The translations under genes were made by a program, and so were the position numbers. This document shows, one piece after another, positions 14,264-23,875 of a stretch of 64,000 bases of DNA. The stretch's first letter is position 1. Each line of letters starts with the position of its first letter. The notes beneath the pieces were generated by a model, which was not told where the DNA came from, did not search any database, and saw only the letters and a list, made by a program, of their open reading frames with translations. This DNA is from Anaerobacillus alkalilacustris (GTDB lineage: Bacteria; Bacillota; Bacilli; Bacillales; Anaerobacillaceae). The stretch is from contig NZ_MLQR01000001.1 in NCBI RefSeq assembly GCF_001866005.1, positions 188,862 through 252,861 on the forward strand. The letters run 5' to 3'.

Positions 14264-14282
14264 CAATAAGGAGGTGCGATAA

Positions 14283-14651
<369 letters not shown>

Positions 14652-14669
14652 TAAAGGAGGTAGCATAGA

Positions 14670-15062
14670 ATGGCAAAAGGAAAAACAACTCGTCCTAAAC
14701 GTCGCGCTCGTAAAAATATTGAAGCTGGTGTAGCTCATATCCGCTCAACATTTAACAATACAATTGTGACAATCACTGACACACAAGGAAATGCAATTTC
14801 TTGGGCAAGTGCTGGTGGATTAGGATTTAAAGGTTCTCGTAAATCAACACCATTTGCTGCGCAAATGGCAGCGGAAACTGCTGGTAAAGCTGCTATGGAA
14901 CATGGCATGAAGACAGTTGAAGTTTCTGTTAAAGGACCAGGCGCTGGTCGTGAAGCAGCTATCCGTTCATTACAAGCAGTAGGACTTGAAGTAAGTATGA
15001 TTCGTGACGTTACTCCAGTTCCACATAATGGCTGCCGTCCACCAAAACGTCGTCGAGTATAA
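14670..15062 (+). CDS. rpsK: Small ribosomal subunit protein uS11
   Basis: A 130-aa protein of the 30S platform. [19 protein letters not shown] and the C-terminal [12 protein letters not shown] are diagnostic. AAAGGAGG precedes the ATG. Confidence 0.97.
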   Translation: MAKGKTTRPKRRARKNIEAGVAHIRSTFNNTIVTITDTQGNAISWASAGGLGFKGSRKSTPFAAQMAAETAGKAAMEHGMKTVEVSVKGPGAGREAAIRSLQAVGLEVSMIRDVTPVPHNGCRPPKRRRV

Positions 15063-15149
15063 AAAAGAAATCGAATTATTGTATAGATTTCCTTGATTTG
15101 TCAATAATGTGTAAGAAGTTATTTTTTAATTAATTAATTAAAGTACGGT

Positions 15150-15245
15150 TCTTACAAAGGTTGACTCAATTAGGTATGAACGGCTCAGAACTACCTAATC
15201 GGGAATTCCGGTTGGACTAATACAAGTCGGCCGGAGTTTCGACGT
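15150..15245 (+). promoter_or_regulatory. Structured leader before rpoA (two hairpins)
   Basis: The 203-bp gap between rpsK and rpoA contains two hairpin-forming segments. The first has perfect 8-bp arms, ATTAGGTA at 15169 and TACCTAAT about 15 nt later. The second pairs CCGGTTGGACT with AGTCGGCCGG, with one bulged G, and ends about 20 nt before the rpoA ribosome binding site. Such GC-rich pairing in a very AT-rich gap suggests a regulatory or processing RNA. The identity is not known to me. Confidence 0.4.
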
Positions 15246-15265
15246 TTTGAAGGAGGGTTTGTTTA

Positions 15266-16210
15266 ATGATAGAAATTGAAAAACCAAAGATTGAAACGGT
15301 TGAAATCAGCGACGATGCTAAGTATGGTAAGTTTGTTGTTGAACCACTTGAGCGAGGCTACGGAACGACTCTAGGCAATTCGTTACGTCGTATTTTACTA
15401 TCATCATTACCAGGTGCAGCTGTAACAGCGGTACAAATTGATGGAGTATTACATGAGTTTTCTACTATTGAAGGTGTAGTAGAAGATGTGACCTCAATCA
15501 TTCTTAACTTGAAACAACTTTCTCTTAAAATCTATTCTGATGAAGAAAAAACATTGGAACTAGACATTCAAGGAGAAGGTGTAGTTACAGCAGCAGATAT
15601 TACTCATGATAGCGATGTTGATATTTTAAACCCTGATTTGCATATAGCAACTCTTTCAAAGGGAGCACATCTTCATATGCGCTTAACCGCTCGTCGTGGA
15701 CGTGGTTATGTTCCAGCTGATGGAAACAAGAAAGAGGACTTGCCTATTGGAGTAATTCCAATTGATTCTATTTACACGCCTGTATCTAGAGTTAACTATC
15801 AAGTGGAAAATACTCGTGTTGGGCAAGTAACAAACTATGACAAACTAACCCTTGATGTCTGGACAGATGGAAGCATTCGACCAGAAGAAGCTGTTTCTAT
15901 TGGTGCAAAAATCTTAACAGAACATTTGAACATTTTTGTCGGTCTTACTGACCAAGCACAAAATGCTGAGATTATGGTTGAAAAAGAGGAAGATCAGAAA
16001 GAAAAAGTACTTGAAATGACGATTGAAGAACTTGATCTTTCAGTTCGCTCTTATAACTGCTTGAAGCGTGCTGGGATTAACACTGTACAAGAATTAACTC
16101 ACAAGTCTGAAGAAGATATGATGAAAGTTCGTAACCTCGGACGTAAATCACTAGAAGAAGTTCAAGAGAAGCTTGGTGAGCTAGGACTAGGTCTTCGTAA
16201 TGAAGATTAA
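15266..16210 (+). CDS. rpoA: DNA-directed RNA polymerase alpha subunit
   Basis: A 314-aa protein. The N-terminal dimerisation domain contains [25 protein letters not shown]. The C-terminal domain (from about residue 245, [22 protein letters not shown]) contacts UP elements and activators. Full Bacillus length, AAGGAGGG site. Confidence 0.97.
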   Translation: MIEIEKPKIETVEISDDAKYGKFVVEPLERGYGTTLGNSLRRILLSSLPGAAVTAVQIDGVLHEFSTIEGVVEDVTSIILNLKQLSLKIYSDEEKTLELDIQGEGVVTAADITHDSDVDILNPDLHIATLSKGAHLHMRLTARRGRGYVPADGNKKEDLPIGVIPIDSIYTPVSRVNYQVENTRVGQVTNYDKLTLDVWTDGSIRPEEAVSIGAKILTEHLNIFVGLTDQAQNAEIMVEKEEDQKEKVLEMTIEELDLSVRSYNCLKRAGINTVQELTHKSEEDMMKVRNLGRKSLEEVQEKLGELGLGLRNED

Positions 16211-16425
16211 TTCATAGTTTTATTGATATAGAAAAAAGTCAGGACAAACCTGTACTTTATATAGTTTAGATTGTTTAACCATGTTAAATAATTAAAGTAT
16301 GACAAACTTTTGCTTGACCATATAGTTTAGCAAAGTTTTAGATAGATTTGATTACTACATGAACAGAAGAGTTACAAAAGAATGATATCTCTTCTTACTT
16401 CAAAACAAAAAGGAGGGAATCTCTA

Positions 16426-16788
16426 ATGGCATACGCAAAATTAGGCCGTGATAGCTCTGCTAGAAAGGCTTTGTTCCGTGATTTAGCTACAGACTTAATC
16501 ATCAATGAAAGAATCGAAACTACTGAAGCAAAAGCAAAAGAGCTTCGTTCAATCGTTGAGAAAATGATCACACTTGGTAAACGTGGCGACCTACATGCTA
16601 GACGTCAAGTTGCTTCTTTCGTTCGTCGTGAAGTTGCTGACCAGGAATCAGGTCAAGATGCAATTCAAAAGCTTTTTGCTGATATTGCTCCACGTTATGA
16701 AGATAGACAAGGTGGATATACTCGTATTTTAAAACTTGGACCTCGTCGTGGAGACGGTGCACCAATGGTTATTATCGAGTTAGTTTAA
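16426..16788 (+). CDS. rplQ: Large ribosomal subunit protein bL17
   Basis: A 120-aa protein beginning [20 protein letters not shown], with [19 protein letters not shown] at the end. It lies at the exit tunnel. The 215-bp gap after rpoA is unusually long for this pair and holds a TTGACC at 16314, which could be part of an extra promoter, though no good -10 follows. Confidence 0.97.
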   Translation: MAYAKLGRDSSARKALFRDLATDLIINERIETTEAKAKELRSIVEKMITLGKRGDLHARRQVASFVRREVADQESGQDAIQKLFADIAPRYEDRQGGYTRILKLGPRRGDGAPMVIIELV

Positions 16789-16802
16789 TAAACTATAACT
16801 CC

Positions 16803-16845
16803 AAGGGCGAGACAAAGATTTTATGATCTTAGTCTGGTCCTTTTT
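16803..16845 (+). terminator. Terminator of the alpha operon
   Basis: A compound hairpin: outer arms AAGGGCGAGAC and GTCTGGTCCTT (imperfect), inner arms AAGAT and ATCTT, followed by TTTTT. It separates the ribosomal cluster from the ECF transporter genes. Confidence 0.65.
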
Positions 16846-16949
16846 ACAATTTTTTGATGTATATCGAGTTAACCTTTAGAAGGGTATCTATTCTTTTATA
16901 GGTTGGGGTTCGTATAAAATCTACATATATAATAGAAGGTGAGTTGCAG

Positions 16950-17795
16950 GTGTGTGACACGTTAATTAGAATAAATGGTTTATCATTTAAATATGACGAA
17001 GAGTCTTTAAACGTCCTTAACAATATTCATATGCAAGTTTGTAAAGGAGAATGGATTTCGATTGTTGGGCACAATGGTTCAGGCAAGTCTACATTAGCAA
17101 AGTTTCTTAATGGTCTTCTTATTCCGACTCAGCCTAACATTGTAACTGTCGAAGAATTAGATAGTTACGATGAAGAAAGTGTATGGAAGGTTCGTAATAA
17201 AGTCGGTATGGTTTTTCAAAATCCTGATAATCAGATGGTGGCAACGACAGTCCGTGATGATGTGGCTTTCGGTTTGGAGAATATCGGAATTAAACGGGAA
17301 GAAATGCTTAATAGAATTGATTGGGCTCTTCATAAAGTAAAAATGGAAAACTATTTAGAGCACGAACCGCATCGTTTATCTGGTGGACAGAAACAACGAG
17401 TAGCTATTGCTGGTATCATCGCTATGCGTCCATCAGTTTTAATTTTGGATGAGGCGACATCGATGCTCGATCCATTGGGAAGAAAAGAAGTACTTGATAC
17501 AGTATGGCAGTTGAATAAAGAAGAAGGAATGACAGTAATTAATATAACGCACGATTTAGAAGAAACCGTAATATCAGATAAAATCATTGTTATGAACAAA
17601 GGTGAAATTTCAACTTATGGTTCACCAAAAGAAGTTTTTGCTCAAGGAGAAAAATTAGTGGGAGCGGGGTTAGACTTACCATTTTCTCTTCAAATACAAC
17701 AACTTATAAAAGAAAAAGGCTATAATATTCCTACAGCTTGTTTAACAAAGAAGGAATTGGTGAATGAACTATGGAGATTAAAATCAAAAACCTAG
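16950..17795 (+). CDS. ecfA1: Energy-coupling factor transporter ATPase EcfA1
   Basis: A 281-aa ABC ATPase with Walker A GHNGSGKST, Q-loop VFQNPDNQ, signature [13 protein letters not shown] and Walker B VLILDEATSMLDP. With EcfA2 and EcfT it forms the shared energising module for vitamin-binding S components. I take the GTG at 16950, with GGTGAG upstream. A TTG six bases earlier abuts the ribosome site. It overlaps ecfA2. Confidence 0.94.
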   Translation: MCDTLIRINGLSFKYDEESLNVLNNIHMQVCKGEWISIVGHNGSGKSTLAKFLNGLLIPTQPNIVTVEELDSYDEESVWKVRNKVGMVFQNPDNQMVATTVRDDVAFGLENIGIKREEMLNRIDWALHKVKMENYLEHEPHRLSGGQKQRVAIAGIIAMRPSVLILDEATSMLDPLGRKEVLDTVWQLNKEEGMTVINITHDLEETVISDKIIVMNKGEISTYGSPKEVFAQGEKLVGAGLDLPFSLQIQQLIKEKGYNIPTACLTKKELVNELWRLKSKT

Positions 17796-18637
17796 ACCAT
17801 ACATACATGCCTGGAACCCCTTTTGAACATGAGGCGTTAAAAGGTATTAATTTACATATAGAATCAGGGAAGTTTGTAGCTATTATCGGTCATACTGGAT
17901 CAGGAAAGTCTACAATTGTACAACATCTAAATGGGCTGTTAAAGCCCACAAGAGGAAGTATTCAAATTGGTGAATATTTAATTCAAGCAAATAAAAAAAA
18001 TAAAGATTTATCTAAGCTACGCAAACACGTTGGTATGGTTTTTCAATACCCGGAACATCAGCTTTTTGATGAAACGGTTGAGAGTGATATTGCTTTTGGA
18101 CCATTAAATTTTGGATTATCGAAAGAACAAGTTCAAAAAAGAGTGGCAGAGGTAATACCATTAGTAAAGTTAAGTGAGGACGTACTTAAGAAATCGCCCT
18201 TCGATCTAAGTGGTGGTCAAAAGCGTCGTGTAGCCATTGCCGGTGTTTTAGCAAGTAAACCACAAGTTCTTGTATTAGATGAGCCTACAGCTGGTTTAGA
18301 CCCGTTAGGTAGAACACAAATGATGGAGCTGTTTGTAACACTTCACAAAGAAGAGAAACTGACAACAATACTAGTTACACATAATATGGAATTTGCTGCG
18401 ATGTATGCAGATGTTGTAGTAGTTATGGACAAAGGTAAAATACTATTACAAGGGTCACCAGAGGAAATTTTTAATTCTAAGGATCTTCTTAAAGAAATTG
18501 GACTTGATGTACCCCAAACGGTTCAGTTGGCTATGATGTTAGAAGAACGCTTTGATATAAAGCTTCCTAATCATTTATTTACAAATGAGAAACTTGTAGA
18601 AGCTATAGTAAAACTACTTGAAAAGGGGTTAGAATAA
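17771..18637 (+). CDS. ecfA2: Energy-coupling factor transporter ATPase EcfA2
   Basis: A 288-aa ABC ATPase with Walker A GHTGSGKST, Q-loop VFQYPEHQLFDETV, signature LSGGQKRRVAIAG and Walker B VLVLDEPTAGLDP. The paired, non-identical ATPases form the ECF heterodimer. Its start lies 25 bp inside ecfA1, implying coupled translation. Confidence 0.94.
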   Translation: MEIKIKNLDHTYMPGTPFEHEALKGINLHIESGKFVAIIGHTGSGKSTIVQHLNGLLKPTRGSIQIGEYLIQANKKNKDLSKLRKHVGMVFQYPEHQLFDETVESDIAFGPLNFGLSKEQVQKRVAEVIPLVKLSEDVLKKSPFDLSGGQKRRVAIAGVLASKPQVLVLDEPTAGLDPLGRTQMMELFVTLHKEEKLTTILVTHNMEFAAMYADVVVVMDKGKILLQGSPEEIFNSKDLLKEIGLDVPQTVQLAMMLEERFDIKLPNHLFTNEKLVEAIVKLLEKGLE

Positions 18638-18639
18638 CT

Positions 18640-19437
18640 GTGTTACAAAATATTATTATCGGTCAATATGTTTCAGGAAACTCAGTTATTCACCGTCTTG
18701 ATGCTAGAAGTAAATTAATAGCAACTTTTCTATTTGTTATGATTGTTTTTATAGCTAATAATTGGATTACATACCTAGTTTTATTTACAACTGTAATATT
18801 TGCGATTGGTATTTCTAAAGTATCCCTAAGATATATATATAAGGGGATGAAACCTATTTTCTTCTTAATCGTTCTTATGTTTATTCTCCATGGAATTCTG
18901 ACTAAAGAAGGAGAGTTACTCTTTGCTTTCGGATGGTTTGAGGTCTATGTTGGAGGAATTATTCAAGGTTTATTTATAGCATCAAGGTTATTGTTACTAA
19001 TTATGATGACAACTCTATTAACATTAACTACAGCTCCAATACAACTTACGGATGGGTTAGAAAACATATTTGGCCCTTTACGAAAGTTTCACGTTCCAGT
19101 TCATGAAATAGCACTCATGATGTCTATTTCTTTACGTTTTATTCCGACGTTATTGCAAGAAACAGATAAAATTATGAAGGCACAAATGGCAAGAGGAGTA
19201 GATTTTCAAGGGGGATCTCTAGCAAATCGAATAAAGGCAATTATCCCTTTATTAGTTCCTCTTTTTATGCAGTCATTTCGTAGAGCGGAAGATTTAGCAA
19301 CTGCCATGGAAGCAAGGTGTTATAGAGGTGGGGAAGGTAGAACGAGATTAAGAGAGTTACAATGGACATTACTAGATACAGTAGCAGTTTTATTAATTAT
19401 TATATTAGGATTTCTATTATTTTTACTAAGATCATAA
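18640..19437 (+). CDS. ecfT: Energy-coupling factor transporter transmembrane protein EcfT
   Basis: A 265-aa membrane protein, GTG start, with several hydrophobic helices and the coupling motifs MKAQMARGVDFQG and AMEARCYRGGEGR (Ala-Arg-Gly type), which dock on the ATPases. It begins two bases after ecfA2. The set is conserved between rplQ and truA in Bacillus. Confidence 0.94.
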   Translation: MLQNIIIGQYVSGNSVIHRLDARSKLIATFLFVMIVFIANNWITYLVLFTTVIFAIGISKVSLRYIYKGMKPIFFLIVLMFILHGILTKEGELLFAFGWFEVYVGGIIQGLFIASRLLLLIMMTTLLTLTTAPIQLTDGLENIFGPLRKFHVPVHEIALMMSISLRFIPTLLQETDKIMKAQMARGVDFQGGSLANRIKAIIPLLVPLFMQSFRRAEDLATAMEARCYRGGEGRTRLRELQWTLLDTVAVLLIIILGFLLFLLRS

Positions 19438-19452
19438 AAGGTTGTGTAATAA

Positions 19453-20196
19453 GTGAAAAGAATAAAATGTATAGTTGCTTATGATGGCACCTTTTTCAAT
19501 GGGTTTCAAATTCAACCCAAAGGTAGAACCGTACAAGCGGAAATTGAGGGGGGGTTACAAAAGATCCATAAAGGTCAAGAAATTAAAATTTTTGCATCAG
19601 GTAGAACTGATGCCTTAGTTCACGCAAAAGGACAAGTTCTTCATTTTGATACGCCATTACAAATCCAAATGGAGCGATGGCAAAATGCCCTTCAGACCGT
19701 TCTTCCTTCTGATATTTCAGTTTTAGATCTACGTGAAGTTGAACCAAAGTTTCATGCTAGATTCGACGTAATAAGTAAAGAGTATCGATATTTTGTTCAA
19801 AAAGGTAGAAAGCTAGACGTTTTTATGCGTAATTTTCGCTGCTTTTATCCGTATCAGCTATCCGTTGAAAAAATGAGGCAAGCTGCAAACCAAGTAGTGG
19901 GGACTCACGATTTCACTTCATTTTCTTCAGCAAAGACAGACAAAGAAGATAAAGTAAGAACGATTTACTCCTTTGAGATAGTTGAGAACAGTGATGTGAT
20001 CGAATTTAAGATTGTGGGAGACGGCTTTTTACGTAATATGGTTAGAATACTAGTAGGTACTATTCTTGAAGTGGGTAGAGGAAAACGTGATCCAAATGAG
20101 ATATCACAAATAATAAAAAGCAATGATAGGGAAACTGCAGGCCCTACAGCTCCAGGTCAAGGTCTCTTTTTATGGAAAGTAAATTATGACAACTGA
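19453..20196 (+). CDS. truA: tRNA pseudouridine synthase A (positions 38-40)
   Basis: A 247-aa enzyme. FASGRTDALVHAKGQVLHF holds the catalytic aspartate (GRTD), and HDFTSFSSAK and GDGFLRNMVRILVG are further family motifs. GTG start, weak ribosome site, 15 bp after ecfT. Confidence 0.95.
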   Translation: MKRIKCIVAYDGTFFNGFQIQPKGRTVQAEIEGGLQKIHKGQEIKIFASGRTDALVHAKGQVLHFDTPLQIQMERWQNALQTVLPSDISVLDLREVEPKFHARFDVISKEYRYFVQKGRKLDVFMRNFRCFYPYQLSVEKMRQAANQVVGTHDFTSFSSAKTDKEDKVRTIYSFEIVENSDVIEFKIVGDGFLRNMVRILVGTILEVGRGKRDPNEISQIIKSNDRETAGPTAPGQGLFLWKVNYDN

Positions 20197-20216
20197 TCCT
20201 AGTGTAACATTTGTTG

Positions 20217-20245
20217 TTGACATTGTGCTTGAGATATTATAAGAT
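20217..20245 (+). promoter_or_regulatory. Promoter of rplM-rpsI
   Basis: TTGACA at 20217-20222, a 17-bp spacer, TAAGAT at 20240-20245, just beyond truA. It explains separate expression of the rplM-rpsI unit. Confidence 0.7.
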
Positions 20246-20249
20246 GATC

Positions 20250-20345
20250 TATGGTATTTCAAAAACCCACTAGCCCCGGGTTTGAGAATGTTACTTTAGA
20301 CACGTTGAAATAAAACTATATTAATTTTAGATGTGAAAGCTTTAG
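20250..20345 (+). ncRNA. L13 leader (ribosomal protein autoregulatory leader)
   Basis: The segment between the rplM promoter and its ribosome binding site has GGTATTTCAAAAACCCACTA, GCCCCGGGTTTGAGA, then ATGTTACTTTAGACACGTTGAAAT. AACCC pairs with GGGTT and ATTTCAA with TTGAAAT, giving a closed structure. Position and sequence agree with the Bacillus L13 leader family (Rfam RF00555 as I recall it), which precedes rplM in Firmicutes. The ligand is presumed to be L13. Confidence 0.75.
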
Positions 20346-20358
20346 GAGGGAAATAAGC

Positions 20359-20796
20359 ATGCGTACGACATATATGGCAAAGCCAAACCAAGTTGAACGT
20401 AAATGGTACGTTATCGACGCTGAAGGTCAAACTTTAGGTCGTTTAGCTAGTGAAGTAGCCTCTATCCTTCGTGGTAAAAATAAACCAACTTTTACTCCAC
20501 ATGTGGATACTGGTGATTTTGTAATTATTATCAATGCTGAAAAAATTCATTTAACTGGTAAGAAGTTAACGGATAAGATCTACTACCGTCACTCTAACCA
20601 CCCAGGTGGATTAAAGCAAAGAACTGCGCTTGAAATGCGCACAAACCGTCCAACTCAAATGATCGAGTTAGCGGTAAAAGGAATGCTTCCTAAAAATACT
20701 TTAGGACGTAAGCAAGGTATGAAATTACACGTTTATGCTGGTAGTGAACATCCACACCAAGCTCAAAAACCAGAAGTTTATGAACTTCGCGGTTAA
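20359..20796 (+). CDS. rplM: Large ribosomal subunit protein uL13
   Basis: A 145-aa protein with [31 protein letters not shown] and the end [18 protein letters not shown]. It is an early 50S assembly protein. AGGAGGG precedes the ATG. It is expressed from its own promoter and leader. Confidence 0.97.
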   Translation: MRTTYMAKPNQVERKWYVIDAEGQTLGRLASEVASILRGKNKPTFTPHVDTGDFVIIINAEKIHLTGKKLTDKIYYRHSNHPGGLKQRTALEMRTNRPTQMIELAVKGMLPKNTLGRKQGMKLHVYAGSEHPHQAQKPEVYELRG

Positions 20797-20815
20797 TATA
20801 TAAGGAGGGTTTTCT

Positions 20816-21208
20816 TTGGCACAAGTACAATATTACGGTACTGGTCGTCGTAAGCACTCTGTTGCACGTGTACGTTTAGTTCCAGGTGAAGGACGTATCG
20901 TGATCAACGGTCGCGACTTAGACGAGTATTTCGGATTAGAAACATTAAAGCTTATCGTTAAGCAACCACTTGTAGAAACTGAAACTGAAGGTAAATATGA
21001 TGTATTAGTAAACGTTAACGGTGGTGGATACACTGGACAAGCGGGTGCTATCCGTCATGGTGTTGCTCGTGCACTTTTAGGAGCAGATCCAGAATTCCGT
21101 GCTGGTTTAAAGCGCGCTGGCTTCTTAACACGTGATGCACGTATGAAAGAGCGTAAAAAATACGGTCTTAAAGCAGCACGTCGTGCACCTCAGTTCTCAA
21201 AACGTTAA
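20816..21208 (+). CDS. rpsI: Small ribosomal subunit protein uS9
   Basis: A 130-aa protein with TTG start (AAGGAGGG upstream). [19 protein letters not shown] and the basic tail ending QFSKR, which reaches P-site tRNA, are conserved. It ends the rplM-rpsI unit. Confidence 0.97.
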   Translation: MAQVQYYGTGRRKHSVARVRLVPGEGRIVINGRDLDEYFGLETLKLIVKQPLVETETEGKYDVLVNVNGGGYTGQAGAIRHGVARALLGADPEFRAGLKRAGFLTRDARMKERKKYGLKAARRAPQFSKR

Positions 21209-21220
21209 TACCATTACGTT

Positions 21221-21258
21221 TCAAGGCTCTCAAAGCTTATGCTTTGGGGGTCTTTTTT
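21221..21258 (+). terminator. Terminator of rplM-rpsI
   Basis: The stem CTCTCAAAGC / GCTTTGGGGG (with wobble pairs) closes on TTAT and is followed by TCTTTTTTG. Confidence 0.75.
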
Positions 21259-21279
21259 GTTGTTGATCGTTTATATAAT

Positions 21280-21306
21280 TAAAAGCCTGATTTAATCAGG
21301 CTTTCT
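21280..21306. terminator. Bidirectional hairpin between rpsI and the ferredoxin gene
   Basis: A perfect stem AAAGCCTGAT / ATCAGGCTTT with a 3-nt loop. The flanking A and T runs allow it to terminate either strand. It probably serves the convergent membrane ferredoxin gene. Confidence 0.6.
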
Positions 21307-21388
21307 AGACTTCACCTAAAGAAATAAGAATTTTAAGATTTATCTTAGTTACATGACTACTTTTGCTTTTTCTTAGTTATTAGATCTT

Positions 21389-22054
21389 CTACATATTAAA
21401 TTTTTTTTGCTTTAATTTCATATCAGAAGACGCTCCGTAATAGATGGCATCTTTAGGACAGGCTAACGAACAATTTTGACATTGGTGGCATAGTGAAGGG
21501 TTTATCATTGCTTTTTTATTTTCTTTAGAAACTTTAATTGCAGAAGAGGGACAGGATTTCTCACATAGTTTACATCCAACACATTTATTAGGTTGAACCC
21601 TCCTTGATAAACGGGCGAACCGTCCGGTATGCTTTTGTAATATGCCATATGGGCATATTTTGTTGTGGAATACTTCAAGTTTATATCTTAAAGTTATGAA
21701 TACAGATATGATCAATAATATTAGTAAAACGGGTAAATTCTTATTTAATACGATATTAAAAATAATCATTGTAGAAATAGATATAAATAAGACAATCCAT
21801 GCAAACTTACCTGAGTTTAGCCACTTTGGCGTTTTTTTTGTTTGGAGCTTTAATTTTTTTGAAAGCCATTCTGTAGGGATCATTAGGGTATTCATAGGGC
21901 AAACATATCCGCAGTAAATTCTCCCGAAGAAAAAACCAACGATTAGTGTAGTTGCAAAAAGGCTGAGCCATAACATCACTTTCCCAGTTATAAATAAATA
22001 GACAAATAAAGCTAAAAATACAATTCTAACACTTGTCACTTTCAATTTACTCAT
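21389..22054 (-). CDS. Membrane 4Fe-4S ferredoxin-type protein (NapH/NosR/CcoG-like)
   Basis: A 221-aa protein. The N-terminal half has four to five hydrophobic segments with CGYVCPMNTL and a later KICPYG pair, as in quinol-linked NapH/NosR-type proteins. The C-terminal half carries two 4Fe-4S motifs, CVGCKLCEKSCP and CHQCQNCSLACP. It likely passes electrons between the membrane and a cytosolic or extracytoplasmic partner. The partner is not in the window. It is divergent from the Crp/Fnr regulator, which probably controls it. This pair interrupts the usual rpsI-ybaJ order. Confidence 0.75.
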   Translation of the reverse strand: MSKLKVTSVRIVFLALFVYLFITGKVMLWLSLFATTLIVGFFFGRIYCGYVCPMNTLMIPTEWLSKKLKLQTKKTPKWLNSGKFAWIVLFISISTMIIFNIVLNKNLPVLLILLIISVFITLRYKLEVFHNKICPYGILQKHTGRFARLSRRVQPNKCVGCKLCEKSCPSSAIKVSKENKKAMINPSLCHQCQNCSLACPKDAIYYGASSDMKLKQKKFNM

Positions 22055-22115
22055 TTTACAAATTCCCCTTTCACTTGTTATATAATGGAATTATATATAG
22101 TTGAAAATAATAAAG

Positions 22116-22133
22116 GTGTTACTAAGGTAACGC
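22116..22133. promoter_or_regulatory. Inverted repeat upstream of the Crp/Fnr gene
   Basis: GTGTTAC TAAG GTAACGC: arms complementary apart from one G-T position, seven bases before the AGGAGG of the regulator and downstream of AT-rich TATAAT-like sequences. It could be an operator bound by the regulator itself. It is unlike the classical TGTGA-N6-TCACA site. Confidence 0.35.
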
Positions 22134-22148
22134 TTTAGGAGGTTAATA

Positions 22149-22814
22149 ATGAATTCGTACGCAATTTTAATTGAAAGCTCAGCCTTTCTTAAATCATTGC
22201 GAGCTGAAGAGATTGATGAGTATTTAAAATCAGGAAGTTTTAAAACGCATGTCTATAAAAAGAATTCCATTATTCATTTTGATGGAGAAATATGCGATAA
22301 GTTGGAAGTCATACTTTCAGGTAAAGTAGTTATTGAACGGATAGATCATTCAGGAAATCTACTTACAATCGGTCACTTTAATTCAGATGATATTTTAGGA
22401 GGTAACCTTTTATTTTCTAAAAATCCATATTTCCCAATGACTATCACTGCAGCTATACCTTGTGTTATTTTGGAAGTGAAAAAGGAGGTTCTTTTTGATT
22501 TATTATGTAATAATAAACAGTTTTTGCAAACTTACCTGGAATATATTTCTGAACATACATTATTTTTAGGTACTAAAATCAAAAACTATATGAGTAAAAC
22601 AATACGTGAACGCATAATTAATTATTTAATTTATGAGTGCAATCGGCAAAATTCAACTACGGTCAAGTTAGATGTATCTAAAAAATTTCTAGCAGAAAAA
22701 ATCGGTGTTCAAAGAACATCGTTATCTAGAGAATTGAGAAAAATGAAGGATGAAGGACTTATTTTATTTGATACTAACTCTATTTCTGTTTTAAAAACGG
22801 ATGTTTTAAATTAA
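22149..22814 (+). CDS. Crp/Fnr-family transcriptional regulator
   Basis: A 221-aa protein with an N-terminal cyclic-nucleotide-binding-like beta barrel (residues about 25-120, EVILSGKVVIERID ... GHFNSDDILGGNLLF) and a C-terminal winged helix (FLAEKIGVQRTSLSRELRKMKDEGLI). It lacks the N-terminal cysteine cluster of FNR, so it is probably not an iron-sulfur oxygen sensor. Good AGGAGG site. Divergent from the membrane ferredoxin. Confidence 0.85.
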   Translation: MNSYAILIESSAFLKSLRAEEIDEYLKSGSFKTHVYKKNSIIHFDGEICDKLEVILSGKVVIERIDHSGNLLTIGHFNSDDILGGNLLFSKNPYFPMTITAAIPCVILEVKKEVLFDLLCNNKQFLQTYLEYISEHTLFLGTKIKNYMSKTIRERIINYLIYECNRQNSTTVKLDVSKKFLAEKIGVQRTSLSRELRKMKDEGLILFDTNSISVLKTDVLN

Positions 22815-22963
22815 CAAAACAATCCTTAATTTAAATAAAGAGGAATGTAGCTTTTTTTATACCAAATTACTTCAATCTATAGTTAGTTGCTGGGAGTAGT
22901 TTAGCCGGTTATAGAAAAATATAGTAATATGTTTACATATTAATTTGTTTTGGAGGATTATTT

Positions 22964-23755
22964 ATGGATGCTAATGAGAAGAATTTGTTGGCTTGGAACA
23001 GTGGTGCATATCAGGCTTGGCTTAATCGGTTTGGTACACCAGAAGAAGCTGCGAGGAAAATAAAGGTGGATCCGCATAAAAGGGTTGGATCAGTCTTAAA
23101 CTATATGGGTGAAACAATACATGGAAAAAAGATAATAAATTTGCTCGGATCAAATGGAAATAAAGCCGTTGCACTGGCTCTGCTCGGAGCAAGTGTCACT
23201 GTTGTTGATTTTTCAATAGAAAATGAGGCTTATGCCAATGAACTTGCAAAAGAGGCTGGAGTAGAAATTCGCTACATTGTCTCAGACGTACTTCAATTAC
23301 CATCTGATGAACTAACGAGTGATTATGATATTGTCTTTATGGAATTTGGGATTCTTCACTATTTCAAGGACCTACATCCGTTGTTTGAATTAGTTTCAAA
23401 ACTACTTGGAACAAAAGGACGTTTAGTCCTACAAGATTTTCATCCGGTAACTACGAAATTAATTTCATCTCGTGGTACAACGGCAAAGGTTAGAAAGCAT
23501 AAAGTGACAGGGAACTATTTCGATACGACTCTAGAAGAGAAAGAAGTATCTCACTCTAAATTCTTAGAAGCGAACGAAAAAATCTCAACCGATCATAAAG
23601 TTTACTTACGGAATTGGACTCTTGGTGAAATTGTCACATCCATTGCTGATGAAGGCTTATTTATTAAGGTGCTAGAGGAGTTACCAAATCAATCCTCTGA
23701 AATTTTTGATCAAGGAATCCCTAAAACCTTCACAATTATTGCAGAAAAAATATGA
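22964..23755 (+). CDS. ybaJ: SAM-dependent methyltransferase, YbaJ-like
   Basis: A 263-aa class I methyltransferase. Motif I is degenerate, INLLGSNGNKAVALALLGA. VTVVDFS is the acidic end of strand 2, and DIVFMEFGILHYF follows strand 4. The N-terminal WNSGAYQAW is shared with B. subtilis YbaJ, and the gene sits in the same order (ybaJ-ybaK-cwlD). The substrate is unknown. GGAGG precedes the ATG. Confidence 0.75.
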   Translation: MDANEKNLLAWNSGAYQAWLNRFGTPEEAARKIKVDPHKRVGSVLNYMGETIHGKKIINLLGSNGNKAVALALLGASVTVVDFSIENEAYANELAKEAGVEIRYIVSDVLQLPSDELTSDYDIVFMEFGILHYFKDLHPLFELVSKLLGTKGRLVLQDFHPVTTKLISSRGTTAKVRKHKVTGNYFDTTLEEKEVSHSKFLEANEKISTDHKVYLRNWTLGEIVTSIADEGLFIKVLEELPNQSSEIFDQGIPKTFTIIAEKI

Positions 23756-23875
23756 AAAAAGAATACTAATCAGAAAAATAACCCGTAACAGACTATTTTT
23801 GCCTATTTAGTTGCAATTTCCATAGCATTATATAAGCCCCCTTGATTGAAACTAACATAAAAGGGGGGATAAACA

